A DNA stretch of 64,000 bases from assembly GCA_039185015.1 (NCBI GenBank), contig JBCDAU010000018.1, positions 38,638 to 102,637 on the forward strand, read 5' to 3'. The translations under genes were made by a program, and so were the position numbers. Source of the stretch: JBCBSZ01 sp039185015. GTDB lineage: Bacteria; Actinomycetota; Acidimicrobiia; Acidimicrobiales; Poriferisodalaceae. The notes beneath the pieces were generated by a model. That model was given only the letters and a program-made list of their open reading frames with translations, did no database searches and was not told where the DNA came from. This document shows, piece after piece, positions 8,088 to 16,628 of this stretch (position 1 is its first letter; each line of letters opens with the position of its first letter).

Positions 8088-9300
8088 GCGGACAGGTCGA
8101 CGACGGCGGCTCGGTCGTCGTGGTCGGCGCCGCCGTCGTGGGTGGTGCCGTGGCGGCGGGCGCCGCGGTCGTGGACGGCGGCACCGTGGTCGACGGCGGC
8201 GGGGGTGCGATGCCCCGGAACAGGTCGAGCACGGTCTGGTTGGTCGCGGAGTCGACGAGATCGAGCGTGTCGAGCTCGCCTCGGCGGACGTCGACGACCT
8301 CGAGGGAGTAGGTCTCCAGGTCGTCGCCACCGAAGGCGCCATAGCGGCGCACGAGGTCGAACACGTCGCCGAGGGCCAGCGAGCCGTCGATCTCGACGTT
8401 GGCGAGAGCCGAGTCGACCAGCTGCTGGAGCTGGCGCACGTTGCCGAGACCGCGCAGATCGCCGGTCTGGTCGATCACGAGGCGGAGGAAGTCCTGCTGG
8501 CGATCGATCCGCTCGAGGTCGCTGTTGACCCCCAGCGAGCGCCAGACGCCGTCGTCGTCCTGTCCCTGCATCCGCCGGCTGCGCACGTAGGCGAGGGCTT
8601 CGTCGCCGTCGAGCTCCTCGACGCCGGCCGCGTCGACGAGGAAGCCGGTCTCGAGGTCGCGCTGGGGCTGCTCGAAGCACACGTCGACGCCGCCGACGAT
8701 GTCGACCAGGTCCCGGAAGCCGTCCCAGTTCACGTGCACGTAGTGGTTGATGGGGACGTCGAGCGCCTCCCTGACGGTGGCGGTGAGGCGGTCGGCCCGC
8801 TCGCCCTCGTCCTCGAGGTTGAAGGCGCTGTTGACCTTGCCGAAGAAGTTGCCGTCGTCGTCGACGATCTCGACCCAGAGGTCGCGGGGGATCGACAGCA
8901 GTTGGGCGGAGCCGTCCGCGGGCTCGACCCGCAGCAACATGATCGTGTCGGCGAGGCTCTGCCCGATCTCGTCGTCGCGGCCGGAGAGGATGGCGTCGTC
9001 CGCGGCGACGCCGCTCACATCGTCCGAGCCGACGATGAGGAAGTTGCGGGGCGGTCCGGCCGGACCGAGCTCCTGTTCCTCGCTGTCGCCGATGATCACC
9101 TGGTCGGGCTCACCGTCGCCGTCGATGTCGACCTCGACCGGCACCTCGACCGGATCGAGCGCGACGTCGACCCGGTCGATCCGGGAGAGGACGTTGGCGA
9201 CGTAACCGACCGCTGCGGCAGACAGCAGGAGGAGCAGCGTCAGCAACGACAGTCCTCCGATGGCGAGGCGTTGTCGCCAGGTGCGGCTGCGTCGGTTCAC
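8080..9300 (-). CDS. LytR-CpsA-Psr (LCP) family glycopolymer ligase
   Basis: LCP proteins attach lipid-linked glycopolymers to the cell wall outside the membrane. Here a short basic N-terminus and membrane helix (residues about 12-36) precede the LCP domain. Visible signatures are LADTIMLLRVEPADGSAQLL, SIPRDLWVEI (the essential Arg of the family), HYVHVNWDGFRDLVDIVGGV and GDEALAYVRSRRMQGQDDDG. The last 50 residues are a Thr/Pro/Ala-rich tail typical of wall-spanning linkers, ending ...EPPSSTCPPS. The GTG start overlaps the GT2 stop (GTGA). Its place at the end of the rfb-glycosyltransferase operon suggests it attaches the polymer made by these genes. Confidence 0.9.
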   Translation of the reverse strand: MNRRSRTWRQRLAIGGLSLLTLLLLLSAAAVGYVANVLSRIDRVDVALDPVEVPVEVDIDGDGEPDQVIIGDSEEQELGPAGPPRNFLIVGSDDVSGVAADDAILSGRDDEIGQSLADTIMLLRVEPADGSAQLLSIPRDLWVEIVDDDGNFFGKVNSAFNLEDEGERADRLTATVREALDVPINHYVHVNWDGFRDLVDIVGGVDVCFEQPQRDLETGFLVDAAGVEELDGDEALAYVRSRRMQGQDDDGVWRSLGVNSDLERIDRQQDFLRLVIDQTGDLRGLGNVRQLQQLVDSALANVEIDGSLALGDVFDLVRRYGAFGGDDLETYSLEVVDVRRGELDTLDLVDSATNQTVLDLFRGIAPPPPSTTVPPSTTAAPAATAPPTTAAPTTTTEPPSSTCPPS

Positions 9301-10541
9301 CGGTGGCGCAACCTACCGGTGGGTCCCGGGCGGGTGTCGTCGCGCGGAGCGAGCCCGACCATCACGGCGAGGGCGTCGTACCAGCGCTCCGTCGGCTCCT
9401 GCGTGGGAACGCGGAGCGATCCGGCGCCCTGCACGTCGAACAACGCGCCGCCGTCGTGGACGATCCGCACCGCCGGATCGATGACGACGTCGACCTGGTC
9501 GAGCACCTCGACCGGGACGGACCGGGACGCGATGACCGCCGTGTAGACGAGCCGCTGGGCCGCGAACCACCCGGCGGTCAGCTCGGCGATGGCGACCTCC
9601 TCGACCCTCGGCCCACCGATCCCGCCGGGACCGTCGTGGACGAGGGTGACGGCCAGGTCAGGTCGCGCGTCGGCGAGGCCGCGGGCGAGCGCCGGCAACA
9701 GGCGGGAACCCTGGCCGAGCACGAGGAGCCGGTCCGGGCGCCGGATCTCCCGGGCGGAGCGCAGGCGGTGGGGCCGGGACACGACGTCGGTGAGCGACGG
9801 ACGGCCCGTGAGCTCCGGTCGCCACGCCTCGACGAAACCGGCGCGTCGCTCGTCCATGAGCCGGGCGGCGCGCTCGTCATCGGTCGTGCCATGGCGGTGG
9901 TGCACGACGGCGACCTCGGGCACGACCTCGATCCGCCAGCCGGCTCTCGCGAAGCGATAGGCGAGGTCGACGTCCTCGAAGTACCCGGCGCCGTAGCTGG
10001 CGTCGAATCCACCCTCGGCGAGGAAGGCGTCGGTCTCGACGAGCAGGCAGGCCGCCGAGGCGTAGTCGACGGGTCGGACGACGGGATCGTGGGCGAGGGG
10101 CGCGGCCGGACCCCGACCGAGCGCCAGGGTCTCGCCGGCCGGGCCGACGACCGACCCGATCTCCTGGGTCGTCCCGTCCGGGTCGACCAGTCGCGGGGAG
10201 ACGGCGACGACGTCCGGGGCGGCGTCGATGTGCTGCAGGAGCGGAGCGAGCCAGCCGTGGGGCAGCTCGATGTCGGGGTTGAGCAGCAGCAGGTACCGCC
10301 CGGCGGCGACGAGCGCCGCCTGGTCGACCGCGGCGCCGAAGCCGACGTTGATCTCGTTGCGGACGACGGTCGACCCTTCGACGAGCTCCGGCATCGGTGT
10401 CGGCCCGGCGTCGGTCGGGTTGTCGACGACGATGAGCTCGTACGGCGACGTCATGGTGCGGCGCAACGAGGCCAACGTGTCGACGAGGAGGTCGGGCCGC
10501 CCGTGGGCGACCACGATCACGCTGACGAGCGGTTCGGTCAT
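9297..10541 (-). CDS. GT2-family glycosyltransferase (rhamnosyltransferase-like)
   Basis: The 414-residue protein starts with a canonical GT-A fold: PLVSVIVVAHGRPDLLVDTL, VVDNPTDAGPTPMPEL, then GFGAAVDQAALVAAGRYLLL with LLLNPDIELP (the metal-binding DxD-equivalent). A mid-protein GYFEDVDLAYRFARAGWRIE segment (ED-W motif) is typical of dTDP-rhamnosyl transferases. After about residue 235 comes a second, less conserved region with a Rossmann-like RLLVLGQGSRLLPALARGLA. The rfb genes lie upstream in the same operon, consistent with a rhamnosyl donor. It overlaps both neighbours by four bases. Confidence 0.87.
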   Translation of the reverse strand: MTEPLVSVIVVAHGRPDLLVDTLASLRRTMTSPYELIVVDNPTDAGPTPMPELVEGSTVVRNEINVGFGAAVDQAALVAAGRYLLLLNPDIELPHGWLAPLLQHIDAAPDVVAVSPRLVDPDGTTQEIGSVVGPAGETLALGRGPAAPLAHDPVVRPVDYASAACLLVETDAFLAEGGFDASYGAGYFEDVDLAYRFARAGWRIEVVPEVAVVHHRHGTTDDERAARLMDERRAGFVEAWRPELTGRPSLTDVVSRPHRLRSAREIRRPDRLLVLGQGSRLLPALARGLADARPDLAVTLVHDGPGGIGGPRVEEVAIAELTAGWFAAQRLVYTAVIASRSVPVEVLDQVDVVIDPAVRIVHDGGALFDVQGAGSLRVPTQEPTERWYDALAVMVGLAPRDDTRPGPTGRLRHR

Positions 10542-11386
10542 CGGCGGTTCGCCCGCTGCTCGGCGTCGGCGAGGCGCGCGAGATCGTCCTCGTGCGAGAC
10601 GATCCGGTCGGCGAGCTGGTCGCGGGTCGCCCGCAGGCGCCGACGCAGCGCAGCGTCGACCTGGCGCCCCCGACGGGACGCGGCGACGTCGCGACGCAAC
10701 TCGGCGCCGATCACGTCGAGCGGGCGGCGGCGGAGGGCGTTGAGGTGGGCGGCGGCGGCGAACTCGTCGAGGACGCGGGTCAGCTCGCCTCGGTCGATGC
10801 CGGGGCGGCTGTCACCCAGCCACTCGACCTCGACGCCGAACGACTCGGCGGCGGCGGCGAGCCCCGCCTGATCGGTGACGACGCGGGCCGCCGCGGCCAC
10901 CGCTGCGGCGAGATCGATCGGGAGCGCGACGTCGGGCAGGCGACGGCCGGCCGCGCCGGGACGGCGGGCGGCGAGGTCCCCGCCCGAGAGCTGCACGACC
11001 TCCTCGTGGTGGCGGAGCACGAGGTCGGCACCCGGCGCGATGTCGACCACCACGGCGCGGGCCGACTCGCCCGGGTACCAGCCGACCCCCCGCTGCAGGG
11101 AGGTCCGGCGACGCAGCAGGTTCCGGTCGAGCCCGTCGGCCAATGCGGTCAGCGGTCCGACCGGGAGGCACCCCTGGCGGTCGAGGGGCAGACGCGGGGC
11201 GTCGTCGGCACCCTCGCCGACCAACCCGTCGACGGGATCGGTGCCGGCGTCGCGTCGGATGATCGAGGCGTCGGGAAGGCGGCGGCGCACCTCGCGGTCG
11301 AGGACCGCACCGGCCAGGCGGTCGCCGGGGCGCTCACCGGGGCGCCACGACACGGCGATCACGGGCCGTGGGTCGACCATCGTCAT
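10538..11386 (-). CDS. unknown protein in the rhamnose operon
   Basis: I do not recognise this 282-residue protein with confidence. It begins PVIAVSWRPGERPGDRLAGA and has alternating strand/helix character, a VVVDIAPGADLVLRHHEEVV segment and a late VVTDQAGLAAAAESFGVEV segment, followed by a basic helical tail from about residue 210. The spacing faintly resembles polysaccharide pyruvyltransferase proteins (a peptide-strand core with a late conserved helix), but the family's key RLH motif is missing. It overlaps the GT2 start by four bases and follows rfbD after 31 bases, so it is almost certainly expressed with them. Confidence 0.6.
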   Translation of the reverse strand: MTMVDPRPVIAVSWRPGERPGDRLAGAVLDREVRRRLPDASIIRRDAGTDPVDGLVGEGADDAPRLPLDRQGCLPVGPLTALADGLDRNLLRRRTSLQRGVGWYPGESARAVVVDIAPGADLVLRHHEEVVQLSGGDLAARRPGAAGRRLPDVALPIDLAAAVAAAARVVTDQAGLAAAAESFGVEVEWLGDSRPGIDRGELTRVLDEFAAAAHLNALRRRPLDVIGAELRRDVAASRRGRQVDAALRRRLRATRDQLADRIVSHEDDLARLADAEQRANRR

Positions 11387-11417
11387 CGCCTCGCCGGTGT
11401 CCGCTCCGACTCCGCCC

Positions 11418-12263
11418 TCACGAGGGCAGCTGGGCCACGAGCCGCGCCAACGACTCGCGGTACGGCGGCAACGGATCGAGCCCGGCCAGGCGGCCGGCGA
11501 GTCCGTCCAGACGGGAGTCGGCCGGACGCGGCGCGGGCCGCGGCGGATCGAGCTCGTCCGTGGTGATGGGGCGGACCTGGCTGCGCGGGTGTCCGCCGGC
11601 TTCGAGGACGTCGCCCGCGAACTCGTACCAGGAGGCGTGCCCGGTGTTGGTGGTGTGGAACACCCCGGGAAGTCGTTCGTCGACCATGGTGACCAGTCTC
11701 GCGGCCACGTCGTCCGCGAACGAGGGGCTCCCGTACTGGTCGTTCACGAACGACAGCTCCGTGCCCTCACCGGCCAGCCGAAGGATCGTCTTCACGATGT
11801 TGTTGCCGTCGACGCCGCACAGCCAAGCGGTGCGGGCGATGCCGGCACCGGGACCGGCCTCCTGCTCGCCGCCGAGCTTCGAGGCGCCGTACATCGACGT
11901 CGGTCCGACGGCGTCCCACTCGACATAGGGCTCGCCCTTGTCACCGGGGAACACGTAGTCGGTCGAGACCTGGCAGAGGTAGGCGTCGACGCGACGACCG
12001 GCCTCGGCGAGGTTGCGGACCGCCCAGGCGTTGACCGCCCACGCCGTCTCGGGGCGCGACTCGCAGCCGTCGACGTCGGTCATTGCCGCGCAGTTGATGA
12101 TCGACGACGGTCGGGTCGAGCCGACCATGTCGACCACGGCGGCGCGATCGGTGAGGTCCAGCTCGTCGATGTCGACGGCCACGACCTCTCGGTCGGCGAG
12201 CAGCCGTTGGAGCGCCTGCCCCAGCTGTCCGTTCGCGCCGGTGACGAGGATCGGCCCGGTCAC
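11418..12263 (-). CDS. rfbD: dTDP-4-dehydrorhamnose reductase
   Basis: RfbD reduces dTDP-4-keto-L-rhamnose to dTDP-L-rhamnose, the last step of the pathway. The GTG at 12263 overlaps the rfbB stop (GTGA) and starts directly with ILVTGANGQLGQALQRLLAD, the NAD(P)H-binding loop. The family signatures DLTDRAAVVDMV, INCAAMTDVDGCES, AYLCQVSTDYVFPGDKGEPY and MYGASKLGGE (catalytic Y-x3-K) follow in order. The 281-residue length is normal. Confidence 0.94.
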   Translation of the reverse strand: MTGPILVTGANGQLGQALQRLLADREVVAVDIDELDLTDRAAVVDMVGSTRPSSIINCAAMTDVDGCESRPETAWAVNAWAVRNLAEAGRRVDAYLCQVSTDYVFPGDKGEPYVEWDAVGPTSMYGASKLGGEQEAGPGAGIARTAWLCGVDGNNIVKTILRLAGEGTELSFVNDQYGSPSFADDVAARLVTMVDERLPGVFHTTNTGHASWYEFAGDVLEAGGHPRSQVRPITTDELDPPRPAPRPADSRLDGLAGRLAGLDPLPPYRESLARLVAQLPS

Positions 12264-13225
12264 TGGGTGGCTGAGGTTGCGAGGGGCTCCCACCAGTCAC
12301 GGTGGTCGCGGTACCAGGCGACGGTGCGGGCGAGGCCCTCGTCGGGGTCGATCATCGGCTCCCAGCCGAGGGCCCGGAGCTTGTCGTTCGTGATCGAGTA
12401 GCGGCGGTCGTGGCCGAGCCGGTCCGGGACCCACTCGATGTAGGACTCGTCGCGTCCGCACAGCTCGAGCAGCTTCGTGGTGAGCTCGCGGTTCGTCAGC
12501 TCGTGGCGCCCGCCGAGGTTGTAGACCTCGCCGGAGACCCCGTTGCGGACGACGGCATCGATGCCGGAGCAGTTCTCCTCGACGTAGAGCCAGTCGCGCA
12601 CGTTCTGGCCGTCGCCGTAGAGCGGGACCTTCTTGCCGTCGAGCAGGTTGGTGATGAACAGCGGGATGACCTTCTCGGGGAACTGGAAGGGCCCGTAGTT
12701 GTTCGACGACCGGGTCACCACGACCGGCAGGTCGTAGGTGGTGCCGTAGGCGAGGGCGATGAGGTCGGAGCCGGCCTTGGAGGCGCTGTAGGGGCTCGAC
12801 GGCTCGAGGATGTCGGTCTCGGTGAAGCTGCCCTCGACGCGCGAGCCGTAGACCTCGTCGGTCGACACGTGGACGAACCGCTCGACACCGATGCGGCGGG
12901 CGGTGTCGCACAGCACGTTGGTGCCCCCGCAGTTGGTCGACACGAACGCATCGGGATCGACGATCGACCGGTCGACGTGGCTCTCCGCGGCGAAGTGGAC
13001 GATGACGTCGTGGCCGTCCATCGCCGCGGCGACGGCATCGCGATCGCGGATGTCGCCCTTGACGAACGAGAAGCGGGCGTCGTCGCGCACGTCGGCGAGG
13101 GTGGCCTCGTTGCCGGCGTAGGTCAGGGCGTCGAAGACGGTGACGTGGTCGTCGGACGACGAGAGCACCTGGCGGACGTAGTTGGAGCCGATGAAGCCGG
13201 CCCCACCGGTGACGAAGAGTCGCAT
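12260..13225 (-). CDS. rfbB: dTDP-glucose 4,6-dehydratase
   Basis: RfbB converts dTDP-glucose to dTDP-4-keto-6-deoxyglucose. The 321-residue product has MRLFVTGGAGFIGSNYVRQV, the FAAESHVDRSIVDPDAFVST block diagnostic for this enzyme, STDEVYGSRVEGSFTETD (catalytic Asp-Glu pair) and PYSASKAGSD (Y-x3-K). The RSSNNYGPFQFPEKVIPLFI segment is equally characteristic. It starts 5 bases after the rfbC stop and is coupled to rfbD by a 4-base overlap. Confidence 0.96.
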   Translation of the reverse strand: MRLFVTGGAGFIGSNYVRQVLSSSDDHVTVFDALTYAGNEATLADVRDDARFSFVKGDIRDRDAVAAAMDGHDVIVHFAAESHVDRSIVDPDAFVSTNCGGTNVLCDTARRIGVERFVHVSTDEVYGSRVEGSFTETDILEPSSPYSASKAGSDLIALAYGTTYDLPVVVTRSSNNYGPFQFPEKVIPLFITNLLDGKKVPLYGDGQNVRDWLYVEENCSGIDAVVRNGVSGEVYNLGGRHELTNRELTTKLLELCGRDESYIEWVPDRLGHDRRYSITNDKLRALGWEPMIDPDEGLARTVAWYRDHRDWWEPLATSATQ

Positions 13226-13230
13226 GGTCG

Positions 13231-13785
13231 TTAGTTCCTCATCGGCCAGCGGGGACGGTTCGCCTCGGCGATGTCTGCCCGCAGGGGGTTGGCCTTGTCG
13301 CGGTCGGAGAGGATCGGCTCGGTGACGCCCCAGTCACCGGCGATCTCGGGGTCGTCCCAGGCCACGCCCAGCTCGTCGGCCGGGTTGTAGTAGCCGTCGA
13401 CGAGGTAGGTCATCGTGGCGTCGGTCAGCGCGGCGAAGCCGTGGGCGACGCCCGGCGGGATGTAGACGCCGGGATGGAGGTCGCCACCGAGCTCGAAACA
13501 CTCGGTGGCGCCGTCGGTCGGACCACCGGAGCGGAGGTCGTGGAGCACGACCTTGACCCGTCCGAACGGCACGTACCAGTAGTCGGACTGGTGGGCGTGG
13601 AAGTGCAGCCCCACCACCGTGTTGGCCTGCCGGTCGGACCGGTTGGCCTGGATCATCTCCCGGCAGCCGCGCGGGATCCACTCGCGGCGGAAGGTCTCGA
13701 CGAACACGCCCCGCTCGTCCCCGAAGACCTTCGGGGAGACGTGGAACACGCCGGCGATCTGCTCGGACTCACTGACGGTGGCCAT
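13231..13785 (-). CDS. rfbC: dTDP-4-dehydrorhamnose 3,5-epimerase
   Basis: RfbC epimerises C3 and C5 of dTDP-4-keto-6-deoxyglucose in a cupin fold. The ATG at 13785 gives 184 residues, the family length, and has an AGGAGA ribosome site just before it; the longer open frame upstream has no support. Motifs are SPKVFGDERGVFVETFR, GLHFHAHQSDYWYVPFGRVK (the usual catalytic His region, here HFHAHQSD rather than HYQ) and the late GVYIPPGVAHGFAALTDATM. It is the first gene of the leftward run rfbC-rfbB-rfbD-unknown-GT2-LCP. Confidence 0.93.
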   Translation of the reverse strand: MATVSESEQIAGVFHVSPKVFGDERGVFVETFRREWIPRGCREMIQANRSDRQANTVVGLHFHAHQSDYWYVPFGRVKVVLHDLRSGGPTDGATECFELGGDLHPGVYIPPGVAHGFAALTDATMTYLVDGYYNPADELGVAWDDPEIAGDWGVTEPILSDRDKANPLRADIAEANRPRWPMRN

Positions 13786-13894
13786 GGGTCTCCTGATCGG
13801 CGTCGTGGACAGTGAACCACAGCGCACAAGTTCGCCCTGAGCAGGACACCGTCGCTTTGCGTGTTGTTGTCGACACAGCGTGACAACGCTGGTC

Positions 13895-14680
13895 CTACCG
13901 CGGGAGGACGTCGCCCGCGTCGACGACGTGGCGCCCGTCGGCCGTCTGCAGCACGAGGCGTCCGACGGCGTCGAGCGCCGTCGCTCGACCCCGCACTCCC
14001 TCGACCTCCACGTCCCGTCCGAGCGTCCACATCTCGGCGGCGACCTCGTCGAGCACCCTGCGCGCATCACCACGCTCGAGGCGGACGACGAGCTCTTCGA
14101 GGCGGCGGAGGTAGGCGGCGAGGAGGGGGAGGCGGTCAGGGGCCACGCCGATGAGGTCGGCCAGGCTCACCGGCTCGTTGCCACCCACCACGGAGAACCC
14201 CTCCGGCAGGTCGACGTTGCAGCCGGTGCCGACGACCACGCCGAGCCCGGTGGGACCGTTCACCGCCTCGGACCGGACTCCGGCGAGCTTTCGGTAGCGG
14301 TCACCAGCGGGCACGACGACGTCGTTCGGCCACGCAAGGGTCACCTCCTCCGCGCCCAGCGCTCGGGCGGCCCCGACCATCGCCCAACCGCCCGCGACGG
14401 TCAGCAACGTGAGCTGCTCGGGGGCGACCGACGGCCACACCAACACCGAGACCAGGAGTCCCGCGCCGGGAGGCACTTCCCACCTCCGGTCGAGGCGACC
14501 ACGTCCGGCGGTCTGGTGGTCGGCGACCAGGACCTGCTCATGTGCGCCGGACGCCGCGATCGAAGCAAGATCTGCGTTGGTGCTGCCCGTCTCCGAGAGC
14601 CAGTCGACCGTGCCGAATCGTGAGTCGACCAACCGTGATCTGGCAAGATCCCGGTTCGTCTCCGCTGTGCGCTCGATCAT
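13895..14680 (-). CDS. birA: biotin--[acetyl-CoA carboxylase] ligase
   Basis: BirA activates biotin to biotinyl-AMP and transfers it to the lysine of biotin carrier domains. The 261-residue product has the catalytic-core motifs TGSTNADLASIAASGA, VADHQTAGRGRLDRRW (the biotin/AMP loop), LAWPNDVVVPAGDRYRKLAG and GVVVGTGCNVDLP, and a short C-terminal SH3-like domain. There is no N-terminal helix-turn-helix, so it is a non-repressor type. The ATG at 14680 follows AGGAGGAA after about 10 bases. It is divergent from the acyl-CoA carboxylase gene, its obvious substrate, only 34 bases away. Confidence 0.93.
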   Translation of the reverse strand: MIERTAETNRDLARSRLVDSRFGTVDWLSETGSTNADLASIAASGAHEQVLVADHQTAGRGRLDRRWEVPPGAGLLVSVLVWPSVAPEQLTLLTVAGGWAMVGAARALGAEEVTLAWPNDVVVPAGDRYRKLAGVRSEAVNGPTGLGVVVGTGCNVDLPEGFSVVGGNEPVSLADLIGVAPDRLPLLAAYLRRLEELVVRLERGDARRVLDEVAAEMWTLGRDVEVEGVRGRATALDAVGRLVLQTADGRHVVDAGDVLPR

Positions 14681-14714
14681 CCCCCCGACTTCCTCCTGAC
14701 CAGAGAGTGAGCTC

Positions 14715-16475
14715 ATGTTCGACAAGATCCTGATCGCCAACCGTGGCGAGATCGCCGTTCGAGTGATCCGGGCCTGCCGAGAGCTCGGCATCACCAGCGT
14801 GGCGGTCTACTCGGACTTCGACAGGGATGCCCTCCACGTCCGCCTCGCCGACGAGGCCTACGCACTCGGTGGGCAGACGGCGGCCGAGAGCTACATCAAC
14901 ACCGAGAAGCTCCTCGACGTCATCGAGCGGTCCGGCGCGCAGGCCGTCCACCCGGGCTACGGCTTCTTCTCCGAGAACGCCGACTTCGCCCGGGCGATCA
15001 CCGACATGGGTGTGAAGTTCATCGGACCGCCGCCCGAGGCCATCGAGGTGATGGGCGACAAGATCTCCGCGCGCCTCGCAGCCGAGAGCGCCGGCGTCGC
15101 CGCCGTGCCGGGCACGACCGACCTGCTGACCGACCCGGCGCAGATCATCGCGTTCGGCGAGGAGTACGGGTACCCGATCGCGGTCAAGGCCGCGTACGGC
15201 GGCGGTGGCCGCGGCATGAAGGTCGTCCGCTCGGCCGACGAGGCCGCAGATCTGCTCGAGTCGGCGCAGCGAGAGGCCAAGGCCTACTTCGGCCGTGACG
15301 AGTGCTACATGGAGCGGTACCTCACCTGGCCCCGCCACATCGAGCTGCAGATCATCGCCGACTCCCACGGCAACTGCGTGTACGTCGGCGACCGTGACTG
15401 CTCGGCTCAGCGTCGCCACCAGAAGCTCGTCGAGGAGGCCCCGGCGCCGGCGCTGCCCGACGACATCCGCCAAGCCATGGGCGAGGCCGCGGTGAAGGTC
15501 GCCAAGGGATGCGGATACGAGAACGCCGGCACGGTCGAGTTCATCTACCAGGACGGCGAGTTCTTCTACCTCGAGATGAACACCCGCCTGCAGGTCGAGC
15601 ACCCGGTCACCGAGGAGGTGGCCGGCGTCGACCTCGTCCACGAGATGATCCGGGTCGCCTCCGGTGAGGAGCTCTCCTTCACCCAGGACTCCATCCAGCA
15701 CCGGGGTCACTCGATCGAGGTCCGCATCAACGCCGAGGACCCGGCCGAGGGCGCCTTCCTCCCCTCGCCCGGGCCGATCACCACCCTCAACGTCCCGAGC
15801 GGCCCCGGCGTGCGCTGGGACGGTGGCTACGAGGCCGGCGACGAGATCTCCCAGTACTACGACAACCTGGTCGGCAAGCTGATCGTCACCGGCCGCGACC
15901 GCGACAACGCCATCGATCGGCTCCTCCGGGCGCTGCGCGAGTTCGAGCTCGAGGGCATCGCCACGGTCGTACCGGCCGACATCGCCATCCTCGAGCACGC
16001 CGACTTCCGGGCCGTCGAGCACTCGACCAAGTGGGTCGAGGAGACCCTCGACCTCACCGGTGTGCGAGCCGGAGCACCGGCTCCCGCCGCCGACGACGAG
16101 GAGGAGAAGGTCCGCCGCGACGTCGACGTCGAGGTCAACGGCAAGAAGTTCGCCGTGTCGGTCTGGGTACCGGAGTCGGCCATGGCCGTCGCCGCTCCCG
16201 CGGCGGCCGGCGGCGCCAAGCCCGCCCGCCGGGGCGGGGGCAGCGGTGCTGCGGCCGCCGGCGACGGTTCGGTCGTCGCGCCGATGCAGGGCACGATCCT
16301 CAAGGTGCTCGTGTCCAAGGGCGACGAGGTCGAGGCGGACCAGTCCGTGGTCGTGCTCGAGGCCATGAAGATGGAGAACAACGTCGGCGCATCCAAGGCC
16401 GGGACGGTCAAGGAGGTCAAGGTGGCCGTCGGTGACACCGTCGGTCACGGGGACGTGCTCGTCGTCGTCGAGTAG
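14715..16475 (+). CDS. acyl-CoA carboxylase alpha subunit (biotin carboxylase + biotin carrier)
   Basis: A 586-residue fusion typical of actinobacterial acetyl/propionyl-CoA carboxylases. Residues 1 to about 450 are biotin carboxylase: FDKILIANRGEIAVRVIRAC, then YPIAVKAAYGGGGRGMKVVR (ATP-grasp glycine loop), EMNTRLQVEHPVTEEV and RINAEDPAEGAFLPSPG. A variable Ala/Pro-rich linker leads to a C-terminal lipoyl/biotinyl domain with the biotin site EAMKMENNV (Lys in AMKM) and an APMQGTI first strand. It makes carboxybiotin for malonyl- or methylmalonyl-CoA synthesis; the carboxyltransferase beta subunit must be encoded elsewhere. Divergent from birA. Confidence 0.93.
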   Translation: MFDKILIANRGEIAVRVIRACRELGITSVAVYSDFDRDALHVRLADEAYALGGQTAAESYINTEKLLDVIERSGAQAVHPGYGFFSENADFARAITDMGVKFIGPPPEAIEVMGDKISARLAAESAGVAAVPGTTDLLTDPAQIIAFGEEYGYPIAVKAAYGGGGRGMKVVRSADEAADLLESAQREAKAYFGRDECYMERYLTWPRHIELQIIADSHGNCVYVGDRDCSAQRRHQKLVEEAPAPALPDDIRQAMGEAAVKVAKGCGYENAGTVEFIYQDGEFFYLEMNTRLQVEHPVTEEVAGVDLVHEMIRVASGEELSFTQDSIQHRGHSIEVRINAEDPAEGAFLPSPGPITTLNVPSGPGVRWDGGYEAGDEISQYYDNLVGKLIVTGRDRDNAIDRLLRALREFELEGIATVVPADIAILEHADFRAVEHSTKWVEETLDLTGVRAGAPAPAADDEEEKVRRDVDVEVNGKKFAVSVWVPESAMAVAAPAAAGGAKPARRGGGSGAAAAGDGSVVAPMQGTILKVLVSKGDEVEADQSVVVLEAMKMENNVGASKAGTVKEVKVAVGDTVGHGDVLVVVE

Positions 16476-16585
16476 TTCTCCGGGTCTGCCCGCAGGGCGG
16501 GTCCTGTCACCGCCGCACCCCGCCGTCCTCGCCTTCGGCTGCGGGTGCGGGGGCCCCGCTGCGGCGCCACCCACCCTGCTCCTCA

Positions 16586-16607
16586 AACCCCCTCGTCCAT
16601 GGGGGTT
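16586..16607 (+). terminator. possible hairpin terminator after the carboxylase gene
   Basis: AACCCCC at 16586-16592 and GGGGGTT at 16601-16607 form a 7-bp stem with an 8-base loop, about 110 bases after the carboxylase stop and 20 before the next start. A second small stem (CCCGC/GCGGG, 16489-16501) lies nearer the stop. Neither has a T-run. Confidence 0.4.
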
Positions 16608-16628
16608 GGGGGGAGGGATCATTGGCGT

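Noticed and set aside
14538..16622. A 694-residue leftward frame opposite the acyl-CoA carboxylase gene.
   Set aside because: No recognisable domain, repetitive composition, and the opposite strand encodes a complete carboxylase.
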